Of a stretch of 64,000 nt of DNA, positions 42,000 to 51,167 are shown piece by piece (within the stretch, counting starts at the first letter, position 1; every line of letters starts with the position of its first letter). Source of the stretch: Aquamicrobium sp. (GTDB taxonomy: Bacteria; Pseudomonadota; Alphaproteobacteria; Rhizobiales; Rhizobiaceae); NCBI GenBank assembly GCA_019739225.1, contig JAHHDT010000007.1, positions 124,001 to 188,000 of the forward strand, given 5' to 3'. The position numbers and the translations under genes were made by a program. The notes beneath the pieces were generated by a model. The model made no database searches. It was given only the letters and a program-made list of their open reading frames with translations, and was not told where the DNA came from.

Positions 42000-42764
42000 A
42001 TGCGCAGCATTCATGAAGAACGCCCGGAGCGTTCCATCTTTCTTGTCAGCGAAGATCATCTGAATGAACGGAGCCGCGACGATATGGAGCGGCAAGATGA
42101 AAAGGGAACTTTGCTGATTTTCGACACCCGTGTGCTTGATCGCGATTGCCTGGCTCAGGGACTTCGCTCAAAGCAGATGCCTTTCGATGTCGTGGCCTGC
42201 GGCAGTATCGCCGAATGGCGACAGATGAAGAACCAGCATCCGCCTCTCTCAGCGGTGCTGCTGTGCATCGGGCGTCAGCGCCCTGCGGATGCCGCGGTCG
42301 GATCGACCATCACCAAGCTGGTGGCGGAATATGCATGCCCCGTTATCGTGCTCGCCGACAATGACGAGCTCGCTCACGTGCTAAAAGCGCTTGAACTTGG
42401 CGCCAAGGGCTACATCCCGACTTCCGTGCAGATCGATGTCTGCATCGAGGCGATCAATCTCGCCCTGGCGGGCGGCATCTTCCTCCCTGCCAGCAGTGTA
42501 CTGGCGATGCGGCGGGCGATCGAAGCCGGCAACGACGTGAACCGGCCTATGTCGGGCATGTTCACGCAGAGGCAGGAGGAAGTCGTCAACGCTCTCTGCC
42601 GCGGCAAGGCCAACAAGATCATCGCCTACGAACTCAATCTTCGCGAGAGCACCGTGAAGGTTCATATCCGCAATATCATGCGGAAGCTGAAGGCGACCAA
42701 CAGGACCGAGGTTGCTTTCAAGATCAATGAAATGTTCCCCGAGCACGCGAACTTCCAGGCCTGA
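42000..42764 (+). CDS. LuxR-family regulator with degenerate receiver domain
   Basis: 254 residues. Residues about 35-165 resemble a response-regulator receiver: VVACGSIAEWRQMKNQHPPL, CPVIVLADNDELAHVLKALE and ELGAKGYIPTS. The phosphoacceptor position in LSAVLLCIGRQ is Cys instead of Asp, and the conserved Lys after GYI is Thr (PTS). The C-terminal LuxR helix-turn-helix is complete: FTQRQEEVVNALCRGKANKI and LRESTVKVHIRNIMRKLKA. It probably acts without phosphorylation. It directly precedes the co-polymerase gene, so it is likely a regulator of exopolysaccharide production. Confidence 0.85.
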   Translation: MRSIHEERPERSIFLVSEDHLNERSRDDMERQDEKGTLLIFDTRVLDRDCLAQGLRSKQMPFDVVACGSIAEWRQMKNQHPPLSAVLLCIGRQRPADAAVGSTITKLVAEYACPVIVLADNDELAHVLKALELGAKGYIPTSVQIDVCIEAINLALAGGIFLPASSVLAMRRAIEAGNDVNRPMSGMFTQRQEEVVNALCRGKANKIIAYELNLRESTVKVHIRNIMRKLKATNRTEVAFKINEMFPEHANFQA

Positions 42765-42811
42765 TCGCCGAAGCGTTTGGTCAGTGAGTTCTAACGCGGG
42801 GGCGTTTTCAG

Positions 42812-45031
42812 ATGATTGTCGATGATACACGGCGTACGGCCGGAGGCGTGAAACTCCGCCAGTCCTGGAATCCATGGCTCACCTTGCGGCGACGACGCAT
42901 AACTATCGCCGTCGCAGGCGCCCTGGGGCTGTCGGTTGCCTGGTTCGGCTATATCAACGCGCCGTCCAGCTATGTTTCGCAGGCCGTAATCGTCCTCGAT
43001 GTGAGACGGGTTCAGGCGATACCAAATGAATCCGTCGTATCGCCATTGCCGCAGGACAGTCCGGTCCTGCGGACACAGCTCGACATCATCGGCTCGCGCA
43101 CGCTTGCCCTGGACGTGATCCAGCGGCTGAAGCGCGAAGCGATCAATGTCGAGGCGCATCGGCTTGTCGACTGGAGCCCGATGTCGCTTGTGCGTGGAGC
43201 CTTCGGCTTGATCAATCCTGAAGCCGTCGATCCATCCAGCGACGCAGAGCAGACGAGCGAACCGGTAACATCGGCTTCCGACGAGCGGCTGATCGACCTT
43301 CTGCTGTCCAACCTGCGTGTCAGCAATGACGGCCGCTCCTATACGATCTTCATCTCGTATGCTTCGACCAAGCCCGAGATATCGGCCAGCGTCGCGAACG
43401 CGTTTGCGCGCTCTTATCTTGCGCATCAGATCGAGATACAGAAGGTTGCGAACCGTCGGGTCAGCGACTGGCTCGGCGAGACGCTGATTGGCCTTCGCGC
43501 CCAGCTCGAGCAATCGGAACAGGCGGTGGAACACTTCCGCCAGAGCGCAGGGCTAATACAGACGAACGGCGTATCGCTCCAGTCGATGGCCGTGGCGGCC
43601 GCCAATACCGAAATCGCCAGGGTAAAGGGCACCATAGCCACCGCTGAAGCGCGTCTGGAGGTTGTCAAACGGCTGGCGAACCAGCAGGACGTGCCAGCGC
43701 TTGCCGAGTTCCTGGGGTCGACGGCGATCCAGACCCTGCATGCAGAGCATTCACGGGTCGAGCGCGAGCTGGACACGTTGCACAGGAGCGGTGCGATCCG
43801 CAGCAGACAGATCGATCTGCTGACGGCCCAAAGGAACGCGCTGGGCGGGCAGATCAGGGACGAGGTCGACCGGCTGATAGAGAGCCTCGCCAACGAAGTC
43901 GCGATCGCGAGGGAAAATCTAGACGCGCTCGGCCAGTCGTTGCAGGCGGCACAGGCGGAACTTTCGGAAGCCAACAACGCCGAGTTGACCGCCGCTCAGT
44001 TGCAGCGCGAGGCGACGGCCAACCGGGCGATCTACGAAAGCTATCTTGTCCGATACAAGCAGACCATCGAGCAGGACGGCTTCGAAATGCCCGAAGCGCA
44101 ACTTATCTCGGCGGCGCAGCCGGCGTCGGCGCGCGCCAGCCCGCGGCCGTCCAACTGGCTGCTTCTCGGGATCGGGCTTGCCGGCTGCCTTGCCGCTCTC
44201 GGCATCGCATGGCGCGAGACGACGGACAGGCGGCAGCGCCTGCTTCGGGACCTGGAGGCGACCGGTATCCCGGTGATAGGCGCGGTGCCGCGCCTGCCGG
44301 TTCGCCGCGTTGGCAAGTTCGAGTCGGTTGCGGATCAGGCCACGCCGCTTGGCCTGGCTCTGTCGGGTATCCGGCTGAGCCTGCGGGCCAGAGGCAAGAA
44401 AGTCGTGGCCGTAACGTCTTCGGGAAGCGGGTGCGGCAAGACCAGTCTTGCGCTCGGGCTCGTCCGCTCGGCCGCGGCCGCGGGGCTCAAGGCTGTAGTG
44501 GTCGAGGCCGATCTGAGGAATCCGAGACTTGCCGACACGGCAGGGCTGAAGCCGGACGAATGGCTGGACGGCATACTGGACAGCGAACTGGCAAGCGATG
44601 CAGTCATCCATCGCGATCCCCACTCGCAAGCCTGCATCGTGCCTGCGCGGTCGCGCAAGGTCGCTCCGGAGCTTTTCCTGCAAAGTTCGGCGTTCGGTCA
44701 GTTCATCGCTCGCCTGCGGGAAAGCTTCGAACTTGTGGTGCTTGATGCGCCCGATCTCGAACGTGCCAACGATGCGGTCGTCATAGCCGGGCTCGCCGAT
44801 TGCTCGCTGTTTGTCGTCGACTGCGAGCGGGATCGTTCGGAGCATGTGGTGGATGCACTTCGTCGCATGACAGCGATCGGATCCGCGCCGGACGGCATCA
44901 TCCTCAACCGGGCCACCAAGGATGTCACGCTTGAACCGGAGCTCTCACCGGAAACCACGTCCTGGTCGCTGAGGCGGCAATCCCCCGACACGGCGTCCGG
45001 GCAGGGATCCGTCATAAGGATAGCGCGATGA
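42812..45031 (+). CDS. Polysaccharide co-polymerase with BY-kinase-like domain (ExoP/GumC family)
   Basis: 739 residues. A Wzz domain begins near residue 20 (ITIAVAGALGLSVAWFGYIN) and is followed by long periplasmic coiled coils (about 190-430). A second helix (NWLLLGIGLAGCLAALGIAW) leads to the cytoplasmic BY-kinase-like domain: Walker A SSGSGCGKTSLAL, Walker A' VVVEADLRNPRLAD, Walker B FELVVLDAPDLE. The C-terminus (SLRRQSPDTASGQGS) has no tyrosine cluster, so autophosphorylation of the usual type is unlikely. It controls chain length and export together with the outer-membrane protein whose gene overlaps by four bases. Confidence 0.9.
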   Translation: MIVDDTRRTAGGVKLRQSWNPWLTLRRRRITIAVAGALGLSVAWFGYINAPSSYVSQAVIVLDVRRVQAIPNESVVSPLPQDSPVLRTQLDIIGSRTLALDVIQRLKREAINVEAHRLVDWSPMSLVRGAFGLINPEAVDPSSDAEQTSEPVTSASDERLIDLLLSNLRVSNDGRSYTIFISYASTKPEISASVANAFARSYLAHQIEIQKVANRRVSDWLGETLIGLRAQLEQSEQAVEHFRQSAGLIQTNGVSLQSMAVAAANTEIARVKGTIATAEARLEVVKRLANQQDVPALAEFLGSTAIQTLHAEHSRVERELDTLHRSGAIRSRQIDLLTAQRNALGGQIRDEVDRLIESLANEVAIARENLDALGQSLQAAQAELSEANNAELTAAQLQREATANRAIYESYLVRYKQTIEQDGFEMPEAQLISAAQPASARASPRPSNWLLLGIGLAGCLAALGIAWRETTDRRQRLLRDLEATGIPVIGAVPRLPVRRVGKFESVADQATPLGLALSGIRLSLRARGKKVVAVTSSGSGCGKTSLALGLVRSAAAAGLKAVVVEADLRNPRLADTAGLKPDEWLDGILDSELASDAVIHRDPHSQACIVPARSRKVAPELFLQSSAFGQFIARLRESFELVVLDAPDLERANDAVVIAGLADCSLFVVDCERDRSEHVVDALRRMTAIGSAPDGIILNRATKDVTLEPELSPETTSWSLRRQSPDTASGQGSVIRIAR

Positions 45032-46293
45032 AACGCACGATTGTCACGAAGCAGCGACAGCACCGGTTTCGTCGATGCCTGCTTGCCACTGCTGCGGGGG
45101 CTGCCTTGCTCGCCGCCACGATCTCCGGCGCGTCCGGTCAGTCTGCTAACGACCCCTATCTTCTCGGCGACGGCGACGTACTCTCGATCACGGTCTTCGG
45201 CGAACAGGGCCTGTCGGGTGAATACACGATCAACGATGGATCGATCGCTTATCCGCTTCTGGGTCAGGTGGAGGTATCCGGAAAATCCGCGGCGGATGTC
45301 GCCAACGCGCTTTCCCGCGACCTGGCGGAATTCGTTCCGGGCCTGTCGGTGGCGGCAGCGGTGAGCCGTTATGCGCCGGTTTTCGTGCTCGGCGACGTGC
45401 AGACGCCGGGCCGCTACGACTATCGACCGGGCATGATAACGCTCGAGCTGTTTGCCCTGGGCGGCGGTCTTCGTCGTGCCGAGACCCCGCTGGCCAGCGG
45501 CAGCGGACTTCAGCTTCTCGGAATGCGCCAGGAGCTCAACGACAACGAGTTGCAGATCATGGGGCTGGAGGCCGCCCGCGCGCGGCTTCGGGCTGAACTG
45601 AACGACGGCGAGTTCGTGCCGCCGGAACCACGCAAGAATGAACCTGCGCTTGTGGCGTTCCAGAAGAAGGTCAACGAACGCGAAAGGGATCTGCTGGGGA
45701 TCCGGAACAACAACCTTGAAGCCGAAGCGAAAGCGCTTCTGGCTCAGGAGCAGAGCTTCGTCGACGAGATCGCAAGCATCACTCGAAGCATCGAACTGCA
45801 TGAGGATGAAATAAGGCTGCTGGGAGAGGATGTGTCTGCTACGTCGCTCCTCGTCGAGCGCGGCCTGACGTCCAAATCGAACTTACGCGAGTCAGAACGC
45901 CGGCTTTCAGCGACGCGCCGCGATGCCCTGGAACTCAACTCGTATCTTGCGCGCGCGCGGCAGAACCTGCTGGCGGTCCAACAAAGACGCGACGGCCTCA
46001 AGGAACAGCGCCGCAACGAAGCTGCGGCGAAGCTGCAGGAAGTCGAGCTGGAACTGGAGCGGAAGGCCAAGCAGGAGGAAGCGCTTCTCGCCTCCATGGT
46101 GGAAGTCGCCATGACGGCGGATACGGGCGCGCGGCTGCAAGCTGGCGTGTCGCTTTCCTACCGGATACTGCGCCGGACTGCCGAGGGGGAGTACGAGGAG
46201 ACACCTGTCGACGAACGGGAGCCGATCAAGCCCGGCGACATCCTTCGAGCAGAGATCACGCGGCCGGTTTCTGCGAGCGCTACCACGAACTGA
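45028..46293 (+). CDS. Polysaccharide export outer-membrane protein (Wza/ExoF family)
   Basis: 421 residues from the ATG at 45028, coupled to the co-polymerase gene. A signal peptide (CLLATAAGAALLAATISGAS) is followed by the Poly_export domain: YLLGDGDVLSITVFGEQGLS, YTINDGSIAYPLLGQVEVSG and the SLBB-type VFVLGDVQTPGRYDYRPGM. A long coiled coil (about 235-370) with heptad-like Leu/Glu/Arg residues precedes the end, as in ExoF-type proteins. No lipobox cysteine is visible. It forms the periplasmic/outer-membrane export channel. Confidence 0.88.
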   Translation: MKRTIVTKQRQHRFRRCLLATAAGAALLAATISGASGQSANDPYLLGDGDVLSITVFGEQGLSGEYTINDGSIAYPLLGQVEVSGKSAADVANALSRDLAEFVPGLSVAAAVSRYAPVFVLGDVQTPGRYDYRPGMITLELFALGGGLRRAETPLASGSGLQLLGMRQELNDNELQIMGLEAARARLRAELNDGEFVPPEPRKNEPALVAFQKKVNERERDLLGIRNNNLEAEAKALLAQEQSFVDEIASITRSIELHEDEIRLLGEDVSATSLLVERGLTSKSNLRESERRLSATRRDALELNSYLARARQNLLAVQQRRDGLKEQRRNEAAAKLQEVELELERKAKQEEALLASMVEVAMTADTGARLQAGVSLSYRILRRTAEGEYEETPVDEREPIKPGDILRAEITRPVSASATTN

Positions 46294-46326
46294 AGCGCCG
46301 GCGGGCAGTGTTGCCGACTTGGCGGC

Positions 46327-47325
46327 TCAGCCCGTGGCCCGTTCCAAAGCGCGTGATGAAGGCTCTGCCTGCGCTTCACGCGCCCGCCAGGAACGATACA
46401 TCTCGCCAAGTCCGTCTTCGAGAGAGATGCGGGGCTGCCAGCCCAGCGCGCGCACGCGCTGCGATTCCAATACCTTGCGCGGCGTTCCGTCGGGCTTGGT
46501 CGGGTCGAAGACGATCCGTCCGCGATAACCGACGACGCGAGCCACCGCATGCGCGAGATCGGCGATGGAGATTTCCAGGCTCGACCCGACATTGACCGGT
46601 TGGCCACTCATGTGACGCCCGAGCAGCAGCACCACAGCGTCCGCCAGATCGTCGACGTGAAGAAACTCCCGAAGCGGCGTTCCCGTACCCCATAGTTCCA
46701 CGGCTTCCGCCCCGGCTTCCTTCGCTTCGTGCATCCGTCGCATGAGAGCGGGGATTACGTGCGAGTTCTGCGGGTCGAAATTGTCGTTCGGTCCGTAGAG
46801 GTTGCACGGCATTACCGTGAAGAACTGCTGGCCATGCTGCCGGTTGTAGGACTCTGCCAGCTTGAGCCCGGCGATCTTGGCGATCGCATAGGCTTCGTTG
46901 GTTGCCTCCAGCGGTCCGGTCAGAAGAGAGTCTTCCCGAATGGGCTGCTCGGCCTCGCGTGGATAGATGCAGCTCGAACCAAGCCAAACGAGCCGTTCGA
47001 CGCCGATCTCGTGCGCGGTCCTCAGCACATTCGCCGCAATCATCAGGTTGTCGTAGAGAAAATCGGCAGGGTATCGCGAATTGGCCATGATGCCGCCGAC
47101 GAGCGCGGCAGCAACGATGACGACCTGCGGCCGCGTGCGGCGCATCCATGCCTCCGTCGCATCCTGGCGAATGAGGTCGAGTTCGTCATGGCCGGCAAGC
47201 AGCAACTCGCACGGCTCCTGCGACAGGCGCCGGTGGAGGGCCGAGCCCACGAGGCCAGTGTGCCCGGCGATCCAGATCCGTTTGTCGCGCAGGTCGAACG
47301 TCTGCTCACATGCCATTGAAGTCAT
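46327..47325 (-). CDS. fcl: GDP-L-fucose synthase
   Basis: 332 residues; MACEQTF at 47316 is an alternative start. NADP-binding motif [21 protein letters not shown] Ser in [14 protein letters not shown] and YxxxK in [12 protein letters not shown]. The segments [11 protein letters not shown] and [15 protein letters not shown] are characteristic of Fcl/WcaG. It carries out the 3,5-epimerisation and 4-reduction of GDP-4-keto-6-deoxymannose. Its start lies 20 bases inside the end of gmd, so both are translated from one leftward message. Confidence 0.93.
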   Translation of the reverse strand: MTSMACEQTFDLRDKRIWIAGHTGLVGSALHRRLSQEPCELLLAGHDELDLIRQDATEAWMRRTRPQVVIVAAALVGGIMANSRYPADFLYDNLMIAANVLRTAHEIGVERLVWLGSSCIYPREAEQPIREDSLLTGPLEATNEAYAIAKIAGLKLAESYNRQHGQQFFTVMPCNLYGPNDNFDPQNSHVIPALMRRMHEAKEAGAEAVELWGTGTPLREFLHVDDLADAVVLLLGRHMSGQPVNVGSSLEISIADLAHAVARVVGYRGRIVFDPTKPDGTPRKVLESQRVRALGWQPRISLEDGLGEMYRSWRAREAQAEPSSRALERATG

Positions 47326-48379
47326 TGCGACCAGCCTCGAGCGCTATGGTTCTCATGTCCGAGCTGACCATCTCGGCGACGAGATCGTCGAAGGAGCAGC
47401 TGTGCGACCAGCCGAGCTTTTCACGTGCCTTCGAGGCGTCGCCCAGCAGGAAGTCCACTTCGTTCGGCCGGAAATAGCGAGGGTCGATCTCGATGATCGT
47501 GTTGCCGTTGCGCGTGTCGATACCGATTTCCTCGACGCCGCTTCCCGCCCATTCGATCGGGCAGTCGACGACCGAGAAAGCCTTCTCGACGAACTCGCGG
47601 ACCGTGTGTGTCTCGCCCGTCGCCAGCACGTAGTCGTCAGGGATGTCCTGCTGGACGATGCGCCACATGCCTTCCACGTAGTCGCGGGCGTGGCCCCAGT
47701 CGCGCTTGGCGTCGAGATTGCCGAGCATGAGACGCTTCTGCAGCCCGCGTTCGATGGCGGCGACGCCACGGGTGATCTTGCGGGTCACGAAGGTTTCGCC
47801 GCGCACGGGGCTTTCATGGTTGAAGAGAATGCCGTTCGACGCGTGCATGCCATAGGCGTCACGGTAGTTGACCGTGGTCCAATATGAAAACAGCTTGGCT
47901 GTCGCGTAGGGGCTCTGCGGCACAAACGGCGTCATTTCGTTCTGCGCCGTCGGCGCGGTCTTGCCGAAGAGTTCGGATGTCGAGGCCTGATAGAAACGGC
48001 ACTCTTTCTCCAAGCCGAGGATGCGGATCGCTTCCAGCAGCCTCAAGGTTCCGAGCGCATCCGCGTTTGCGGTGTATTCGGGTGTTTCGAAGCTCACCTG
48101 AACATGGCTCTGGGCGCCGAGATTGTAGATTTCGTGTGGCTTAACCTTCTGGATCACGCGGCAGAGATTTGTCGCGTCGGTCAGGTCGCCATAGTGCAGG
48201 ATGAAACGAACATCGTCGTCGTGCGGGTCCTGATAGAGGTGATCGATGCGCGCGGTGTTGAATGAGGACGAACGCCGCTTCAGACCGTGGACCTCGTAGC
48301 CCTTCGACAGCAGAAGCTCTGCGAGATAGGAACCGTCCTGTCCCGTGACGCCGATGATGAGTGCTCGCTGTTTCGGCAA
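47306..48379 (-). CDS. gmd: GDP-mannose 4,6-dehydratase
   Basis: 357 residues from a TTG at 48377-48379 with a GGGGG stretch just upstream; the frame continues to another TTG at 48451 without a better ribosome site. Motifs: [35 protein letters not shown], active-site Thr in ASTSELFGK, YxxxK in [12 protein letters not shown] and [16 protein letters not shown]. It converts GDP-mannose to GDP-4-keto-6-deoxymannose, the step before Fcl. The substrate would come from the ManC-AGE protein. Confidence 0.94.
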   Translation of the reverse strand: MPKQRALIIGVTGQDGSYLAELLLSKGYEVHGLKRRSSSFNTARIDHLYQDPHDDDVRFILHYGDLTDATNLCRVIQKVKPHEIYNLGAQSHVQVSFETPEYTANADALGTLRLLEAIRILGLEKECRFYQASTSELFGKTAPTAQNEMTPFVPQSPYATAKLFSYWTTVNYRDAYGMHASNGILFNHESPVRGETFVTRKITRGVAAIERGLQKRLMLGNLDAKRDWGHARDYVEGMWRIVQQDIPDDYVLATGETHTVREFVEKAFSVVDCPIEWAGSGVEEIGIDTRNGNTIIEIDPRYFRPNEVDFLLGDASKAREKLGWSHSCSFDDLVAEMVSSDMRTIALEAGRNDFNGM

Positions 48380-48657
48380 TTGCGCCCCCTTTGGATGTGA
48401 CAAGACCAGACCGCAGCTTTGCCTCTGCCGAGCGGGCGCGGAACTTGCCAAATAGGTGCATGGCGGGGCGAAGCGTCACAGCCCTAAAGGTGTAGCCTGC
48501 AGGCGGGTGGCACGTCCTGCCGCAATCGGAGCGGCCTTCGGCAGCCATAAGGGGTAGGCGGGTTCGAATACCGCTAAAGCTCCACCTTTCGCCGAAATTG
48601 CGGTTCCGGTTATGAAGCCACAGCCTGCGATGCACCAAAACGAACACAGGCGCTCGC

Positions 48658-49911
48658 ATGCGGATCGTACTCGTCAACCGCTATTTCCATCCCGACCAGT
48701 CGGCAACGAGCCGAATGGTCTCCGGGCTGGCCTTCGCGCTTGCCAAGCGGGGCTATTCAGTGGCCGTGGTCACAAGCCGGCAATTCCACAACGACAACGA
48801 TGCGGTCCTTCCGGCACGCGAAACGATCCAGGGGGTCGAGGTCACGAGGCTCGCGACCTCCGCGTTCGGCAGGGGGAGCCTGCCCGGCCGTGCGGTAGAC
48901 TATCTTTCATTCCACGTTCTTGCTGCGTGGTGGATGCTGGTGAATGCGCGCCGTGGCGATTTGTGCGTGAACTGCACCGACCCGCCGCTGCTTTCGGTTG
49001 CGACAGCCTTGCCGATACGCCTTCGCGGCGCAGCGCTGGTGAGCTGGGTTATGGACCTGTTTCCCGAAACCGCGATCGAACTCGGCATGCTGGACCGGCA
49101 TCCAAGGCTTGCAGCGCTCGCTCTGCGCCTGCGGAACTGGTCGGACCGGCGCGCCTCGTTGATCGTCTGTCCGACAGGCACCATGGCGCGCCATCTGGCA
49201 GCGACAACCACCACGCCGATCTCGGTCGTTCATCACTGGTCCGACGGCGGCGAGATACGGCCGATTGAACGGGAAAAGAACGAGCTGCGTGCCCAGTGGG
49301 GCCTGCGGGACAAGTTTGTGGTCGGCTATTCCGGAAACTTCGGGCGTGCGCATGATTTCTCGACGCTGCTTGAAGCAGCGGACCGGTTGCGCGACCAGAA
49401 CGACATCCATTTTCTGATGGTCGGTGACGGACAGCAGCGCAAGACGGCCGAGGCGGAAGTGAAGCGCCGCCGGCTCGAAAACGTGACCTTCAAGCCGCTA
49501 CAGCCGATCGATGTGCTTTCGCAAAGCCTGTGTGTCGCGGATGCTCATCTCGTGTCGCTGCTGCCGGAACTCGAGCACTGCATCATTCCCAGCAAGTTCT
49601 ACGGTGTGCTGGCCGCGGGCCGGCCGACGCTCTTCGTCGGTTCGCTCGGCGGAGAAGTCGCCCGCGTCGCGCGCGATTACGATTGCGGAAGTGCATTCGA
49701 AATCGGCGATGGGAACGGCCTGGCTGCCGAGATTGTCGCTCTGCGCGATGACGAAGAGCGCCTTCGCATGTTGGGCGACAACGCAAGGCGGCTGTTCGAG
49801 AACGAATATTCGATCGGCATAGGTGTTAGCTCGTGGCTTCGCGCGGTTCTGAAACTGGCGCCGCAGAGCGGCATCCCCGTGGAAACGCGCGGAGGCGCAG
49901 CAACCGCATGA
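48658..49911 (+). CDS. Glycosyltransferase family 4 (WbuB-like)
   Basis: 417 residues. N-terminal half IVLVNRYFHPDQSATSRMVS, with YSVAVVTSRQFHND; C-terminal half FVVGYSGNFGRAHDFSTLLE, FLMVGDGQQRKTAEAEVKRR and SLLPELEHCIIPSKFYGVLA. This is the layout of WbuB-type GT4 enzymes, in which the Glu of the nucleotide-sugar site is replaced by the PSK region. First gene of a tightly coupled rightward group of four (to 54246). The sugar specificity is unknown. Confidence 0.85.
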   Translation: MRIVLVNRYFHPDQSATSRMVSGLAFALAKRGYSVAVVTSRQFHNDNDAVLPARETIQGVEVTRLATSAFGRGSLPGRAVDYLSFHVLAAWWMLVNARRGDLCVNCTDPPLLSVATALPIRLRGAALVSWVMDLFPETAIELGMLDRHPRLAALALRLRNWSDRRASLIVCPTGTMARHLAATTTTPISVVHHWSDGGEIRPIEREKNELRAQWGLRDKFVVGYSGNFGRAHDFSTLLEAADRLRDQNDIHFLMVGDGQQRKTAEAEVKRRRLENVTFKPLQPIDVLSQSLCVADAHLVSLLPELEHCIIPSKFYGVLAAGRPTLFVGSLGGEVARVARDYDCGSAFEIGDGNGLAAEIVALRDDEERLRMLGDNARRLFENEYSIGIGVSSWLRAVLKLAPQSGIPVETRGGAATA

Positions 49912-51167
49912 AGGGAACAGTCGTCGTCAGTCAGCTTGGCGCGCGCATGCATTATGCGGTGCCTCGCATCTTCGAAAACCTTGGCCGCCTCGAGCGGCTC
50001 AACACCGATATCTGCGCCGCACGCGGTTGGCCGCGCGCGCTCGCCATGATGCCGCGCCGCGCCTTGCCCGCCTCGCTGCGACGCCTCGCCGGCAGAGTTC
50101 CGCAAGGCATTCCACCGCACAAGATACGCTGCTTCGAAACGATCGGCCTGGAATCCGTCATTCGCCGGATGATGACGCCGACCATCGCCGTCGACACCCA
50201 GGTCGCGCTGGAGGCAGGACGTGCGTTCTCGCGGGCCGTGGTGGCGGAAGGCTTCGGGGAAGCCCGCGCCTTTTACGGCATGAGCGGCGAATGCCTCGGG
50301 CAACTGCAGGCGGCGCGAAAGCAAGGCCTCTGGAGCGCCGTGGAGCAGGTCATCGCGCCGCGCTCGGTGGCCGACCGTCTGGTGGCCCTCGAAACCGAGC
50401 GGCATCCGGGCTGGGAGCCTGCGCCGGACGAGGTGCCGCTGGCTGGCGAGTACGCACAACGCGAAAAAGACGAATGGGAGGCGGCCGACCTCGTCATATG
50501 CGCGTCCGACTTCGTGCGCGACGGTATCGCTGCGGCTGGAGGGCCGGTCGAGCGTTGCGTGGTCGTGCCTTACGGAGTCGACGCCACGGTCGTGCGAAAC
50601 TTTTCGAAGCCCCGGTTGCCGGGCCGGTTGCGGGTGCTGACGGTGGGGGCAGCCTGTCTCAGAAAGGGCACGCCGGACGTCATGGCTTCGGCACTGCGTC
50701 TGAGCAAGGAGGCATCATTCCGCTTCGTCGGGCCGGTCGAGCAATTGCCGGCGGCGCGCCAGCGCGAGCTTGCTGACGCCCTCACCGTGACGGGGCAGGT
50801 GCCCCGCTCCGAAATTCCGGCGCAATACGACTGGGCCGACATATTCTTCCTGCCGTCGATCTGCGAGGGGTCGGCCACGGTGATCTACGAGGCGCTGGCG
50901 GCCGGGCTGCCGGTCGTGACGACGCCGAATGCGGGCAGCGTGGTTCGCGATGGCGTCGATGGTTTCGTTTGCGCTGCGGGCGATGTCGACGCCCTGTGTG
51001 ACAGGATTTTGCGCTTGGCCGCCGACCCCGATCTCGTCGTGTGGATGGGGCGCAACGCACGGGCGCGGGCGGCCGAATTCGATGTCGCTGCTTACGGCCG
51101 GCGCCTCTGGGCCGCCTTCGATCCCGCCGCATCGGCTGAAACGGACGAACTGCAATGTGTGGTCTAG
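49908..51167 (+). CDS. Glycosyltransferase family 4
   Basis: 419 residues from the ATG at 49908, overlapping the previous stop (ATGA). The N-terminal half (VVSQLGARMHYAVPRIFENL) is unusual. The C-terminal GT-B half is clear: VLTVGAACLRKGTPDVMASA, FRFVGPVEQLPAARQ and the EX7E region SICEGSATVIYEALAAGLPV. It ends inside the asparagine-synthetase-like gene, overlapping it by 13 bases. Confidence 0.85.
   Translation: MKGTVVVSQLGARMHYAVPRIFENLGRLERLNTDICAARGWPRALAMMPRRALPASLRRLAGRVPQGIPPHKIRCFETIGLESVIRRMMTPTIAVDTQVALEAGRAFSRAVVAEGFGEARAFYGMSGECLGQLQAARKQGLWSAVEQVIAPRSVADRLVALETERHPGWEPAPDEVPLAGEYAQREKDEWEAADLVICASDFVRDGIAAAGGPVERCVVVPYGVDATVVRNFSKPRLPGRLRVLTVGAACLRKGTPDVMASALRLSKEASFRFVGPVEQLPAARQRELADALTVTGQVPRSEIPAQYDWADIFFLPSICEGSATVIYEALAAGLPVVTTPNAGSVVRDGVDGFVCAAGDVDALCDRILRLAADPDLVVWMGRNARARAAEFDVAAYGRRLWAAFDPAASAETDELQCVV

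Noticed and set aside
48508-48520. TGGCAC-like sequence before the gmd/GT4 divergent region considered as a sigma-54 promoter
   Set aside because: The GG-to-GC distance is 8 and not 10 bases, which sigma-54 does not tolerate.
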